Assembly (NCBI GenBank): GCA_046152935.1
Contig: JBJXGB010000216.1
Location: 1 to 22,933 of the forward strand
Reading direction: 5' to 3'
Length of the DNA stretch: 22,933 bases
Source: CAZMFZ01 sp046152935
GTDB taxonomy: Bacteria > Bacteroidota > Bacteroidia > Cytophagales > UBA9547
The notes beneath the pieces are model-generated. The model was not told the origin of the DNA and searched no databases. It worked only from the letters and a program-made list of their open reading frames with translations. Below, piece after piece: positions 15,329-22,452 of the stretch; position 1 is the first letter of the stretch; the number at the start of each line of letters is the position of its first letter. The position numbers and the translations under genes were made by a program.

Positions 15329-17130
15329 GGTTTAATAATGGGAATATGTATTACTACAGATGTGCCTTCATTGATGGCCGATTCAATCGATATTTGACCT
15401 TTGAGGATATTTACTCGTTCTTTCATTCCGGAGACACCATTACCTGTACCAGTTATCACCTTACTTTTCAAATCAAAGCCTATTCCATCGTCTTTGAAAT
15501 TTATAATCAACACATCTGATATGATGTGAATAGCCACAGTAGCACTTTGCGCACGTGAGTGTTTGAGCAAATTATTAAACAATTCTTGGAGAATTCTGTA
15601 AAAATTAATCTCCATATCTTTAGGCAAAACGGCATCTATGTTGTCGCTACAGCTAAAATCTATGTTGATAAGGGTAGATTTTTTGATCTTTTCTACCAAA
15701 TGCATTATTGACACCCTAATCCCAATAGAATCTAACATGGACGGACGCAAATCTTGAGCAATATCTCGCACTTCGTCCATTGTTTCTGAAGTTAAAGTGG
15801 CTAAACCATTTAATTTTTCAAATTGTAAAGCGGATAGTTTATCCTTTTTTAACATTAATAAAATTCGGTTTCTAATCACCAAAATATTTTGGCCAATGCC
15901 ATCGTGAAATTCCGAAGACATTCGTTTTCGCTCATTTTCAAGCGTGAGAATCAGCGATTGAGAATGCTGTTCAGAAAGTCTCAATAGCGAATCTTGCAAT
16001 TTTGATTTTTCACTGATAATGATCGAAATCCTTTGCCCCAAGGCAAAAGTTTGAAGAAAAATTTGAGACAAAACCATGTAAGAGATTACATTAACCGTAA
16101 AATAATTAATTGGTAACATTCCTAAAAAATAGAGTTGTGATACTGTACCAAAAACAATAAGCGCAACTACAGAAGCAAATTGCAATAAGAAATACTCTTT
16201 TTCTTTTTTGCGAATGTATAACACACTACAAAAAAGCAATGTAGCTTCGAGCGTAAGCATGATGACATTTAACCACACCCAGCATTTAAATCCGGTAGGA
16301 TGCCAAAAAGACAATACGAGTAAAACTGCCATTACTACCGTAGCTACCTTAAAAAGCAGATTAAAAGCAGTCTTGTAAGTATGTAATCTAATGAACTGCG
16401 GGATATAAAAATTGGTCATGATAAAACTTCCACATATTCCAATGGCTATACTTTGATTATTCCAATACAATGAATTTGGCACGATAAAAAGTTTGATAAA
16501 GCCATCAAAGTAGAGCAGCACAATAGAGGCAAAAAAATTGTACAGAAAGATGTATAAATATAGTTTATCGAACGAAAACAGGTACAAAATTGCGTTCAAC
16601 ATCAAAATTAAGACCACTATTCCGTACGAAATACCGGAAAAGAACAAGGATACCCTTTTGATTGCATGGGCTTCTTTTTCAATGATTGAAATGGGCAGTG
16701 CTATGGGCTGTCCATTTCCTATAACTTTCATATAAAGTGATGCCTCAGTTTTGCAGGGACTAAATATGTAGTTTAAGTATCTATCTTGTCCAAAAAAGCC
16801 TTCACCGATGTACTTGTGGTTCCACGTGTTGGCGCTTTGTTCATATACTTCTATACTGTCTGGTGTGGTGGTTTCTAAATGTAGCACATAAGCTTGAGAA
16901 CTATCGAGATTTTTTACCTTTATTTTTAGCCAATGTGTGGCGTAGGTGATCCCAAAATTGAGGTCGTTGGTAGTATTTATTTTCTGAAATTGGTTAGAAT
17001 TTTGTATTTCCTCAATGGTCATAGAGACAGAGGCATTGGATAAAGTATACACTTCAAACGAAATGGATTCGGCTTCAACAAAGACAACCAGAAGACACAA
17101 AAGTAAACAGCAAATATGTATCCTTAACAT
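15325..17130 (-). CDS. Membrane sensor histidine kinase, 7TMR-DISM plus HisKA_3
   Basis: A 601-residue sensor. The signal peptide (about 1-20) precedes a periplasmic beta-rich 7TMR-DISMED2-like domain (about 22-150), then about seven membrane helices (160-365), a short coiled coil, a HisKA_3 dimerisation domain with His409 in SSEFHDGIGQN, and an ATPase domain with the N box (Glu516/Asn520), DDGIG (547-551) and GTGNGVSGMKERV (561-573). DISM domains generally bind carbohydrates or other small ligands; the ligand here is unknown. I chose the ATG at 17130. The frame extends to a TTG at 17148, but a perfect -7 element occupies 17135-17142, so the transcript would start at or near the ATG. It is paired with the NarL-type regulator. 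Confidence 0.92.
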   Translation of the reverse strand: MLRIHICCLLLCLLVVFVEAESISFEVYTLSNASVSMTIEEIQNSNQFQKINTTNDLNFGITYATHWLKIKVKNLDSSQAYVLHLETTTPDSIEVYEQSANTWNHKYIGEGFFGQDRYLNYIFSPCKTEASLYMKVIGNGQPIALPISIIEKEAHAIKRVSLFFSGISYGIVVLILMLNAILYLFSFDKLYLYIFLYNFFASIVLLYFDGFIKLFIVPNSLYWNNQSIAIGICGSFIMTNFYIPQFIRLHTYKTAFNLLFKVATVVMAVLLVLSFWHPTGFKCWVWLNVIMLTLEATLLFCSVLYIRKKEKEYFLLQFASVVALIVFGTVSQLYFLGMLPINYFTVNVISYMVLSQIFLQTFALGQRISIIISEKSKLQDSLLRLSEQHSQSLILTLENERKRMSSEFHDGIGQNILVIRNRILLMLKKDKLSALQFEKLNGLATLTSETMDEVRDIAQDLRPSMLDSIGIRVSIMHLVEKIKKSTLINIDFSCSDNIDAVLPKDMEINFYRILQELFNNLLKHSRAQSATVAIHIISDVLIINFKDDGIGFDLKSKVITGTGNGVSGMKERVNILKGQISIESAINEGTSVVIHIPIIKP

Positions 17131-17134
17131 ACCA

Positions 17135-17185
17135 CAAAAGTACAGCAAAATAAATGCGTCAAAATAGGTATCTCTGCTTATTTTT
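17135..17185 (-). promoter_or_regulatory. Sensor-kinase promoter with candidate operator
   Basis: The minus-strand -7 element TACTTTTG (17142-17135) is an exact TAnnTTTG match, and TTTG lies 17 bp upstream (17163-17160). A dyad, on the plus strand AAAATAGGTA, six bases, then CTTATTTTT (17161-17185), begins 18 bp from the -7 element and overlaps the -33 TTTG. It matches the lipoprotein-promoter dyad at 18 of its 19 non-spacer positions. The ATG follows the -7 element by 4 bp, implying a leaderless or nearly leaderless mRNA. Confidence 0.6.
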
Positions 17186-17367
17186 CCAATTTAGAGATTG
17201 CTTTTAGAATTGTATTCGGCCAATTGTCGCCAATCAAATATTTAAGATGTCTTGCTACTCGACTTTACCTAAGCAAGCCCATCAGCATGTTGGCAAGGTG
17301 AGGAAAAAAATAGACTATATCATTGATAATCAACGATTTGCTGCAATATGTATCCGACTAATACTGC

Positions 17368-17907
17368 TTAATGTTCCAATTCCAAACCTAATCTTTTTTT
17401 CAACTCGTCTAGTAGAGGGTATTTTTCGACCATGAATTTGTATTTGTCGCTAGGCGTATAGAGTAGGTTTTTTACCGTTTCCGATGCCTTTAGTATTTCA
17501 GCTTCAATGGCAAAGTTGAACCTAAACTTTTCTCTTAAAAAATCAATAAAGTCGGCCTTTTTTTCAAAAAGTTGCGATTTCTGCAATTCATTTTCTAGCT
17601 TAAAAATCAATTTTCCATTTTGTAATCCGACTTCTCTGTCATTGAAAAGGGCAAATTCAAACATTCTGCCCTGTGTTTTCATCTCAAGTCCATAGGTCTG
17701 AATAGCTGCTTTTATGGCATTGATATCAGTATCCACATTGGAAATTTGACTTTTTTCCTCTTCAAAACTAGTTTTTGGTTCTGCCGGCTTCTGAATATCT
17801 ACTTTTATATTGTGAAATGAAGGCAATACCGGAATATTGCCAGGCTGGTTCATTACAGCACCGGAGGAAGTCTTAATATTTTCTGATACTTGATTTGATT
17901 CAGCCAC
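17368..17907 (-). CDS. dnaX: DnaX tau-specific C-terminal region (second frame)
   Basis: About 179 residues in the frame one base back (-1) from the upstream dnaX frame. The frame is open back through ATA GCT AAT at 17934-17926, so a ribosome slipping -1 on the A10 tract, or a transcript with one extra A, would give K-K-K-I-A-N-G-V-Q-K-P-S then this segment, 570 residues in all. It has a Pro/Lys/Glu-rich linker, then a compact alpha/beta domain (about MFEFALFNDREVGLQ to the end) typical of DnaX C-termini that contact the polymerase alpha subunit and helicase. The GTG at 17907 is only the first start-like codon in the open frame and probably not a real start. Confidence 0.75.
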   Translation of the reverse strand: MAESNQVSENIKTSSGAVMNQPGNIPVLPSFHNIKVDIQKPAEPKTSFEEEKSQISNVDTDINAIKAAIQTYGLEMKTQGRMFEFALFNDREVGLQNGKLIFKLENELQKSQLFEKKADFIDFLREKFRFNFAIEAEILKASETVKNLLYTPSDKYKFMVEKYPLLDELKKRLGLELEH

Positions 17908-17930
17908 GGAAGGCTTTTGAACGCCATTAG

Positions 17931-19079
17931 CTATTTTTTTTTTAGCACTTCCGGGTCTGAAAGGGCTTGAGCAAGGCTAAAAGCTGATTTGAGATGAGCC
18001 ATTTTCATCAAAGCCAATTCCAAATGCAGTCTAGGGCTTTTGCTATTGCGGTATTCTATATCAAATTTGTTTCCCAGACTCAATGCTGTAACTAGAAATT
18101 GCATTGAAACTTCACTAGCCTGTTTTAAATATTTAGCCTGTATAGATTCAGAAACGGGCAATAATTGAACGGTCAAACTATCTTTGCTTACGAGCACATT
18201 TCGCAAATGCTCCATCAGCCCCACCAAAAAATTGTGTCCATCGAAGCCTTCTCTTAGTATTTCATCAAATATGAGGAAACAGGGGCTCAATTCGCCATTG
18301 TACAAATGATCGGTAATGCGGAAATAATAATCGTAATCGAGAATATGCAGATTTTCGATCACCGTCTTGTAGGTAAGCACTCCGCCAAGCGAAAATGTAA
18401 CCATGCGGTCGAATAACGAAAGTGCATCGCGCAGGCCTCCATCTGCCTTCATGGCTAATAAACGCAAAGCCTCATCTTCAAATTTGATCTCTTCTTTGAT
18501 GGCAATGCCTTCCAAATGCGAAGAAATATCTTTTGGCTGAATGCGATTAAAATCGAAAATTTGGCAACGAGAAAGTATCGTTGGGATGATTTTATTCTTT
18601 TCAGTAGTCGCCAGAATAAAAATCGCATATTTTGGCGGCTCTTCCAATGTTTTCAAAAAAGCATTGAAAGCCGAAGCCGAAAGCATGTGAACCTCATCAA
18701 TTATATAGACTTTGTATTTACCATGTTGTGGAGGATAGCGAACCTGATCTACCAAATTTCGAATATCATCTACAGAGTTATTCGAAGCAGCATCCAATTC
18801 GTGAATATTGAACGAAGCACTGTTTTGAAAACTGGTGCAGCTTTCACATTGGCTACATGCTTCAAAATCGCTAGTTAAGTTTGTGCAATTGATTGTTTTG
18901 GCCAAGATACGAGCACAAGTGGTTTTGCCCACACCTCTTGGACCGCAAAATAAGAATGCTTGCGCTAGATGATTGTTTTTAATTGCATTTTTTAATGTAG
19001 TTGTAATATGCGACTGCCCAACTACACTATCAAAAGTGACTGGCCTATATTTCCTTGCTGATACTACAAAATTTTCCAC
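17931..19079 (-). CDS. dnaX: DNA polymerase III subunit gamma/tau, gamma-length frame
   Basis: The clamp-loader ATPase, 382 residues in this frame. Walker A is GPRGVGKT (46-53), zinc-binding cysteines are Cys65, Cys75, Cys78 and Cys81, Walker B is VYIIDEVH (124-131), sensor 1 is LATTE (156-160), and the SRC motif arginine finger is Arg171. Domains I-III are complete and the frame ends ...EVLKKK then TAG. The start is GTG (19079): an in-frame TAA lies four codons upstream and the MENFVVSARKYRPVTF opening is typical of Bacteroidota DnaX. The tau part continues in the -1 frame downstream. Either gamma and tau are both made by slippage, or the break is a one-base error in the homopolymer. Confidence 0.93.
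   Translation of the reverse strand: MENFVVSARKYRPVTFDSVVGQSHITTTLKNAIKNNHLAQAFLFCGPRGVGKTTCARILAKTINCTNLTSDFEACSQCESCTSFQNSASFNIHELDAASNNSVDDIRNLVDQVRYPPQHGKYKVYIIDEVHMLSASAFNAFLKTLEEPPKYAIFILATTEKNKIIPTILSRCQIFDFNRIQPKDISSHLEGIAIKEEIKFEDEALRLLAMKADGGLRDALSLFDRMVTFSLGGVLTYKTVIENLHILDYDYYFRITDHLYNGELSPCFLIFDEILREGFDGHNFLVGLMEHLRNVLVSKDSLTVQLLPVSESIQAKYLKQASEVSMQFLVTALSLGNKFDIEYRNSKSPRLHLELALMKMAHLKSAFSLAQALSDPEVLKKK
17934..17943 (-). promoter_or_regulatory. A10 slippery tract in dnaX
   Basis: Ten consecutive A on the coding (minus) strand, read CTA AAA AAA AAA TAG in the gamma frame. It contains the heptamer A AAA AAA in phase, compatible with -1 ribosomal slippage (as at E. coli dnaX A AAA AAG) or transcriptional slippage (as at the Thermus dnaX A run). 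GGAAG lies 5 bases upstream and AGCC/GGCT could form a small stem about 24 bases downstream; both are weak. Confidence 0.6.
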
Positions 19080-19208
19080 TGTTGCAATTTAGGAAATGCT
19101 TTGAAACATAAATTAACAATTTAAAAAAAATTAGAATTGGTAGGAGCAAGAATAAGATAATGTACAATTTTCATTCTATCAATCGTTGGCTATCAGCAAA
19201 TTCATTGT

Positions 19209-19288
19209 GCTTTTGCCTGTCTTGGTGTTTTCACCACCAACCATATTTTGCTTGCGGATGAAAACACCCGCAAGTGCAAGGTAAAAGC
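19209..19288. repeat. Imperfect ~80-bp inverted repeat with alternative stems
   Basis: Nested arms are GCTTTT (19209-19214) with AAAAGC (19283-19288), CTTG (19221-19224) with CAAG (19277-19280), and GGTGTTTTCA (19224-19233) with TGAAAACACC (19259-19268). A competing stem CTTGCGG (19251-19257) with CCGCAAG (19268-19274) overlaps the last pair. It could be a nuo-operon terminator, a decayed palindromic element, or a leader structure of dnaX. Confidence 0.45.
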
Positions 19289-19292
19289 ATAG

Positions 19293-19439
19293 AATTTGGT
19301 GCTAGGAACTGGTAAATCGGAGTTAGGAAGTATCAAATCGAAGTGAAAAGAGAGTAAAAGCTAGTTACAAACTACTAAATCGGAGTTAAAAGAGAGTAAA
19401 AGGTAGCTACGATCCACTAAATCGGAGTGTAAAAGATAT
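19293..19439. repeat. 21-bp-period tandem array (42-bp dimers)
   Basis: Seven contiguous 21-bp units. Units starting at 19314, 19335, 19377 and 19419 begin AAATCG; those at 19356 and 19398 begin AAAAG and carry a TAGYTAC core. Units 3+4 and 5+6 form near-identical 42-bp dimers. The first unit (19293) is the most diverged. There are no spacers, so this is not CRISPR. Minus-strand frames through it contain stop codons or no recognisable protein. Confidence 0.75.
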
Positions 19440-19521
19440 GATTTATATACTTTGCATTGAAAATAGCTGATAAATACACCAATTCCATTACGTTGAATTA
19501 GCAAAAAAAGTGACTCGTGTA

Positions 19522-20913
19522 TTAGAATAAATAATAAACCAAGTCGGGAAATAGACCCAACTGAACTGTGAGAATGGAACAAATGGCGAGAACAACCATG
19601 AAAAAAATGCTTACAGAAACCTTCGATAATACATCTTTGCTGTCTTCTTTGAAGAACATGGCGATTATCACTTTAAAATAATAGTAGATTCCAATAATGG
19701 CATTCACAATGGCAATTAACATCAACCACAAATAGCCAGCCTCAATACCAGAGGACAAAATGTAGAACTTAGCAAAGAAACCGCCTGTGAGCGGAATACC
19801 TGCCAATGAAAGCATAGACAAAGTCATGAAGATGGCTAAAAAAGGGTGGGATTTGCCTAATCCATTGAAAGAATCGACACTGTCGCTTCCCGTTATTTTC
19901 TCTACAGCACCTGCAATTGCAAACGCGACAATTGAAGCAATAGAATAGGTTAATCCATAAAATAAAAGACCATTTCCAGCATTTTCATTGTTTAACAGGA
20001 GCACAATCAACATATAGCCTGCATGAGAAATGCTTGAATATGCCAAAATACGTTTCAAACTGGTTTGAAAAACTGCCGAAATGCCACCAATAGAAATGGT
20101 AACGGCTGCCATTACGCTTATTATTCCACTCCAAACATCGCCTAAGGGCAAAAAACAGTTGGTAAACAATCGGAAAAATGCAGCAAAACCAGCCAGTTTC
20201 ACGGCCGTGCTCATGAATGAAGTGACCCAAGTTGGCGAACCTTGGTATACATCTGGTGTCCAAAAATGGAATGGAGCTGCTGAAACTTTAAAACCTAATC
20301 CTGATAAAATCAAGAGTAGACCACCAATCAATAAAGGATTTTGAATGAAATTGGGAGTAGTAGAAATTACTTCTGCTATTTTATCTAAACTGAACGAACC
20401 TGTTGCTCCATATATTAAGGTAATTCCCATTAATAATAATCCAGTAGCAAAGGCGCCCATTAGAAAATATTTCAATGAGGCCTCATTGGAAGCTAAATCT
20501 TTTTTCTTGCTTCCTGCCAAAATATAAAGTGGAATCGACATTATTTCAATTCCTACAAAAAGCATGGCCAAATGATCGAACGAAACAATAATAATCATTC
20601 CAATCAATGAAAAAATAATCAGCGCATATTGCTCTGTCACATATTCTTTTACTTGCTGAAAATGATGTTCTGAAAGAAAAAATACAAGTACGGTGATAAA
20701 AATAAGCACAGTACTGAACGCCAGAGCATAATTATCAAAATATACCATATCGTTGAAATAGGTGTACTCTGAATTCCAGTCGCTCACTAAAAATCCACCG
20801 CAAACCATTAGTGCTGCGACCAAAATTCCCAAGATAAGTTTTTCATTTACTTTGAAAAGCCCAACAATCATTGAGAAAAGCCCCGTTAAAGAAAGAATAA
20901 TAATCGAAGTCAT
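19522..20913 (-). CDS. nuoN: NADH:quinone oxidoreductase subunit N
   Basis: A proton-pumping antiporter-like membrane subunit of complex I, 463 residues with about 14 helices. Key ionisable residues are Glu123 (FVGIEIMSIPLY), Lys209 in GLGFKVSAAPFHFWTPDVYQG (the Lys-x-PFHxWxPDVY motif of the family), and Lys239 (STAVKLAGF). It is the last gene of the nuo operon here, 75 bp after nuoM; a short palindrome (20939-20958) sits in that gap. Downstream lies the tandem array and then dnaX. Confidence 0.96.
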   Translation of the reverse strand: MTSIIILSLTGLFSMIVGLFKVNEKLILGILVAALMVCGGFLVSDWNSEYTYFNDMVYFDNYALAFSTVLIFITVLVFFLSEHHFQQVKEYVTEQYALIIFSLIGMIIIVSFDHLAMLFVGIEIMSIPLYILAGSKKKDLASNEASLKYFLMGAFATGLLLMGITLIYGATGSFSLDKIAEVISTTPNFIQNPLLIGGLLLILSGLGFKVSAAPFHFWTPDVYQGSPTWVTSFMSTAVKLAGFAAFFRLFTNCFLPLGDVWSGIISVMAAVTISIGGISAVFQTSLKRILAYSSISHAGYMLIVLLLNNENAGNGLLFYGLTYSIASIVAFAIAGAVEKITGSDSVDSFNGLGKSHPFLAIFMTLSMLSLAGIPLTGGFFAKFYILSSGIEAGYLWLMLIAIVNAIIGIYYYFKVIIAMFFKEDSKDVLSKVSVSIFFMVVLAICSILTVQLGLFPDLVYYLF

Positions 20914-20938
20914 ATTGGAAATAAAAATTGAGAAATCA

Positions 20939-20958
20939 GTTTGAAATAGATTTCAAAC
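20939..20958. repeat. Short palindrome between nuoM and nuoN
   Basis: GTTTGAAAT and ATTTCAAAC are separated by AG, a 9-bp perfect dyad in the 75-bp gap. It has no adjoining T tract. It could be a processing or stability element between the two cistrons, or an operator. Confidence 0.4.
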
Positions 20959-20988
20959 ACTTAATTAATTGATAAATAAAAATGAGCT

Positions 20989-22440
20989 TTATGGTAATAA
21001 TATATTCGCCAATTGCTGCGCAGCAGGTTCGCTTACTTTCAATAATAGATTTGGGTATAAACCTAAACCAATCACAATCATACAAATGGGAGCTAAAACG
21101 GCCATTTCAAGAGCTGTTAAATCTTTAAAATTTTCTGTCAATGCATTGGATTCTCCTAGCATCACATTCTTGTACATTCTGAACATATACACTGCACCTA
21201 AAATAATAGTTAAACCAGCAACAGCTCCCAGATACATATTGTATTTGTATACTCCTAACAACAACAAAAACTCTCCAGCAAATCCATTGGTCAAAGGCAA
21301 AGCAACAGTGCCTAACATAATGATTACGAAGCAGATAGCCAATTTAGGAGCCGAATGTACTATGCCACCCAACTCTGAAATTTGGCGGGTACGAGTTCGT
21401 TGGGCTATAATTTCAAGGATGAAGAAAAGACCAACTACATTTATTCCATGGTTAAACATTTGAATAATTGCACCTTGAATACCTTCTATATTTCCTGCGA
21501 ATAAACCAGCAGCGATCAAACCAACGTGAGCAATCGAAGAATAGGCAATTAAGCGCTTGAAATCTTTTTGTAAAATGGCTATAATTGAGGCATACACGAT
21601 GCCAATAATAGCCATAATACTAAGAATAAGTGCCCAATTAGTGAAAGCGAAAGGTGTAATTGGGATTATCCATCTAATAATTCCGAAAATTCCCATTTTC
21701 AACATGATACCAGACAGAAGCATGGTTGCAGGTGTTGGTGAGACCGTATACGTATCAGGCTGCCAAGTATGAAAAGGAAAAATCGGCATTTTGATGGCAA
21801 AAGCCAAGAAAAAAGCCAAGAAAACCCAAAGTTCTTGTGTAGAATCCATTTGGACAGTTGTAAGCAGATTCCAATCAAAACTATGAGGTGCTGGTGTTAA
21901 TAGGTATAAATAGATAATGCCAATCAACATGAACAAACTACCGAAGATGGTATAAATAAAGAACTTGAAAGTGACACGAATACGATCTTCTCCACCCCAA
22001 ATAGCTGCAATAAAGTATACCGGAATTAACGCTGCTTCCCAGAAAATGTAGAATAAAAAACAGTCTAAAGCTGAAAAAACGCCAACTAAAGCTGATTGCA
22101 TTAGTAAAATCAGCGCATAAAAAGAAGTATTATCACTATAGGCTCTATTATTAAAGGAAGATAAAATAATAAGTGGAACTAAAATATTCGTTAAAAGAAT
22201 CAAAATCAAGCTAGTAGCGTCAAGCCCTAATTTGAAACTTATGCCTAAAGATTGAATCCATGGATATTCGACAACAAACTGCGAAACTTCAGGATTTGAA
22301 TTGAAAAACAAAGCATAAATAACCAATGCCAAAGGGGCTAGTGACCCAACAAAAGACACCCATTTAGCGATATTTCCTTTGAAAACCAAGGTTACAAGCG
22401 CTAAAATGAGCGGAAATACTAAGAATAGTAAAGCAAACAT
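20989..22440 (-). CDS. nuoM: NADH:quinone oxidoreductase subunit M
   Basis: An antiporter-like proton-pumping subunit of complex I, 483 residues with about 14 membrane helices. The conserved charged residues are Glu135 (YIFWEAALIPVYF; E. coli Glu144), Lys217 in FAIKMPIFPFHTWQPDTY (E. coli Lys234), and Lys248 (MLKMGIFG; E. coli Lys265). The ATG at 22440 follows the nuoL stop by 12 bp. The order L-M-N is the standard end of bacterial nuo operons. Confidence 0.97.
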   Translation of the reverse strand: MFALLFLVFPLILALVTLVFKGNIAKWVSFVGSLAPLALVIYALFFNSNPEVSQFVVEYPWIQSLGISFKLGLDATSLILILLTNILVPLIILSSFNNRAYSDNTSFYALILLMQSALVGVFSALDCFLFYIFWEAALIPVYFIAAIWGGEDRIRVTFKFFIYTIFGSLFMLIGIIYLYLLTPAPHSFDWNLLTTVQMDSTQELWVFLAFFLAFAIKMPIFPFHTWQPDTYTVSPTPATMLLSGIMLKMGIFGIIRWIIPITPFAFTNWALILSIMAIIGIVYASIIAILQKDFKRLIAYSSIAHVGLIAAGLFAGNIEGIQGAIIQMFNHGINVVGLFFILEIIAQRTRTRQISELGGIVHSAPKLAICFVIIMLGTVALPLTNGFAGEFLLLLGVYKYNMYLGAVAGLTIILGAVYMFRMYKNVMLGESNALTENFKDLTALEMAVLAPICMIVIGLGLYPNLLLKVSEPAAQQLANILLP

Positions 22441-22452
22441 GAATTTATGATA

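Larger units (their letters stand above)
19080..19521. other. Gene-free gap between nuoN and dnaX
   Basis: The 442 bp separate the end of the nuo operon from dnaX, all on the minus strand. The part nearest dnaX (19080-19200) is AT-rich, with a weak promoter-like TATTCTTG on the minus strand. The middle holds an imperfect inverted repeat (19209-19288) and the part nearest nuoN a 21-bp-period tandem array (19293-19439). A 73-codon open frame on the minus strand crosses the array and is judged spurious. Confidence 0.7.

Noticed and set aside
17186..17367. A terminator for dnaX between 17186 and 17367
   Set aside because: No stem of convincing length with a T tract was found on the minus strand.
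17368..17907. A separate hypothetical gene downstream of dnaX
   Set aside because: The frame is open back to the A10 tract and the sequence fits the DnaX tau C-terminus, so it is better read as part of dnaX.
117..19439. CRISPR arrays (the 122-bp duplication and the 21-bp array were considered)
   Set aside because: Both are contiguous tandem repeats without unique spacers, and no cas genes are present.
19361..19582. Minus-strand 73-codon frame crossing the 21-bp array and the nuoN end
   Set aside because: It overlaps the real nuoN C-terminus and its repeats come from the DNA array; no upstream signals.
20969..21463. Plus-strand 164-codon frame opposite nuoM
   Set aside because: Antisense shadow of the nuoM gene, low-complexity Ile/Lys/Pro composition.
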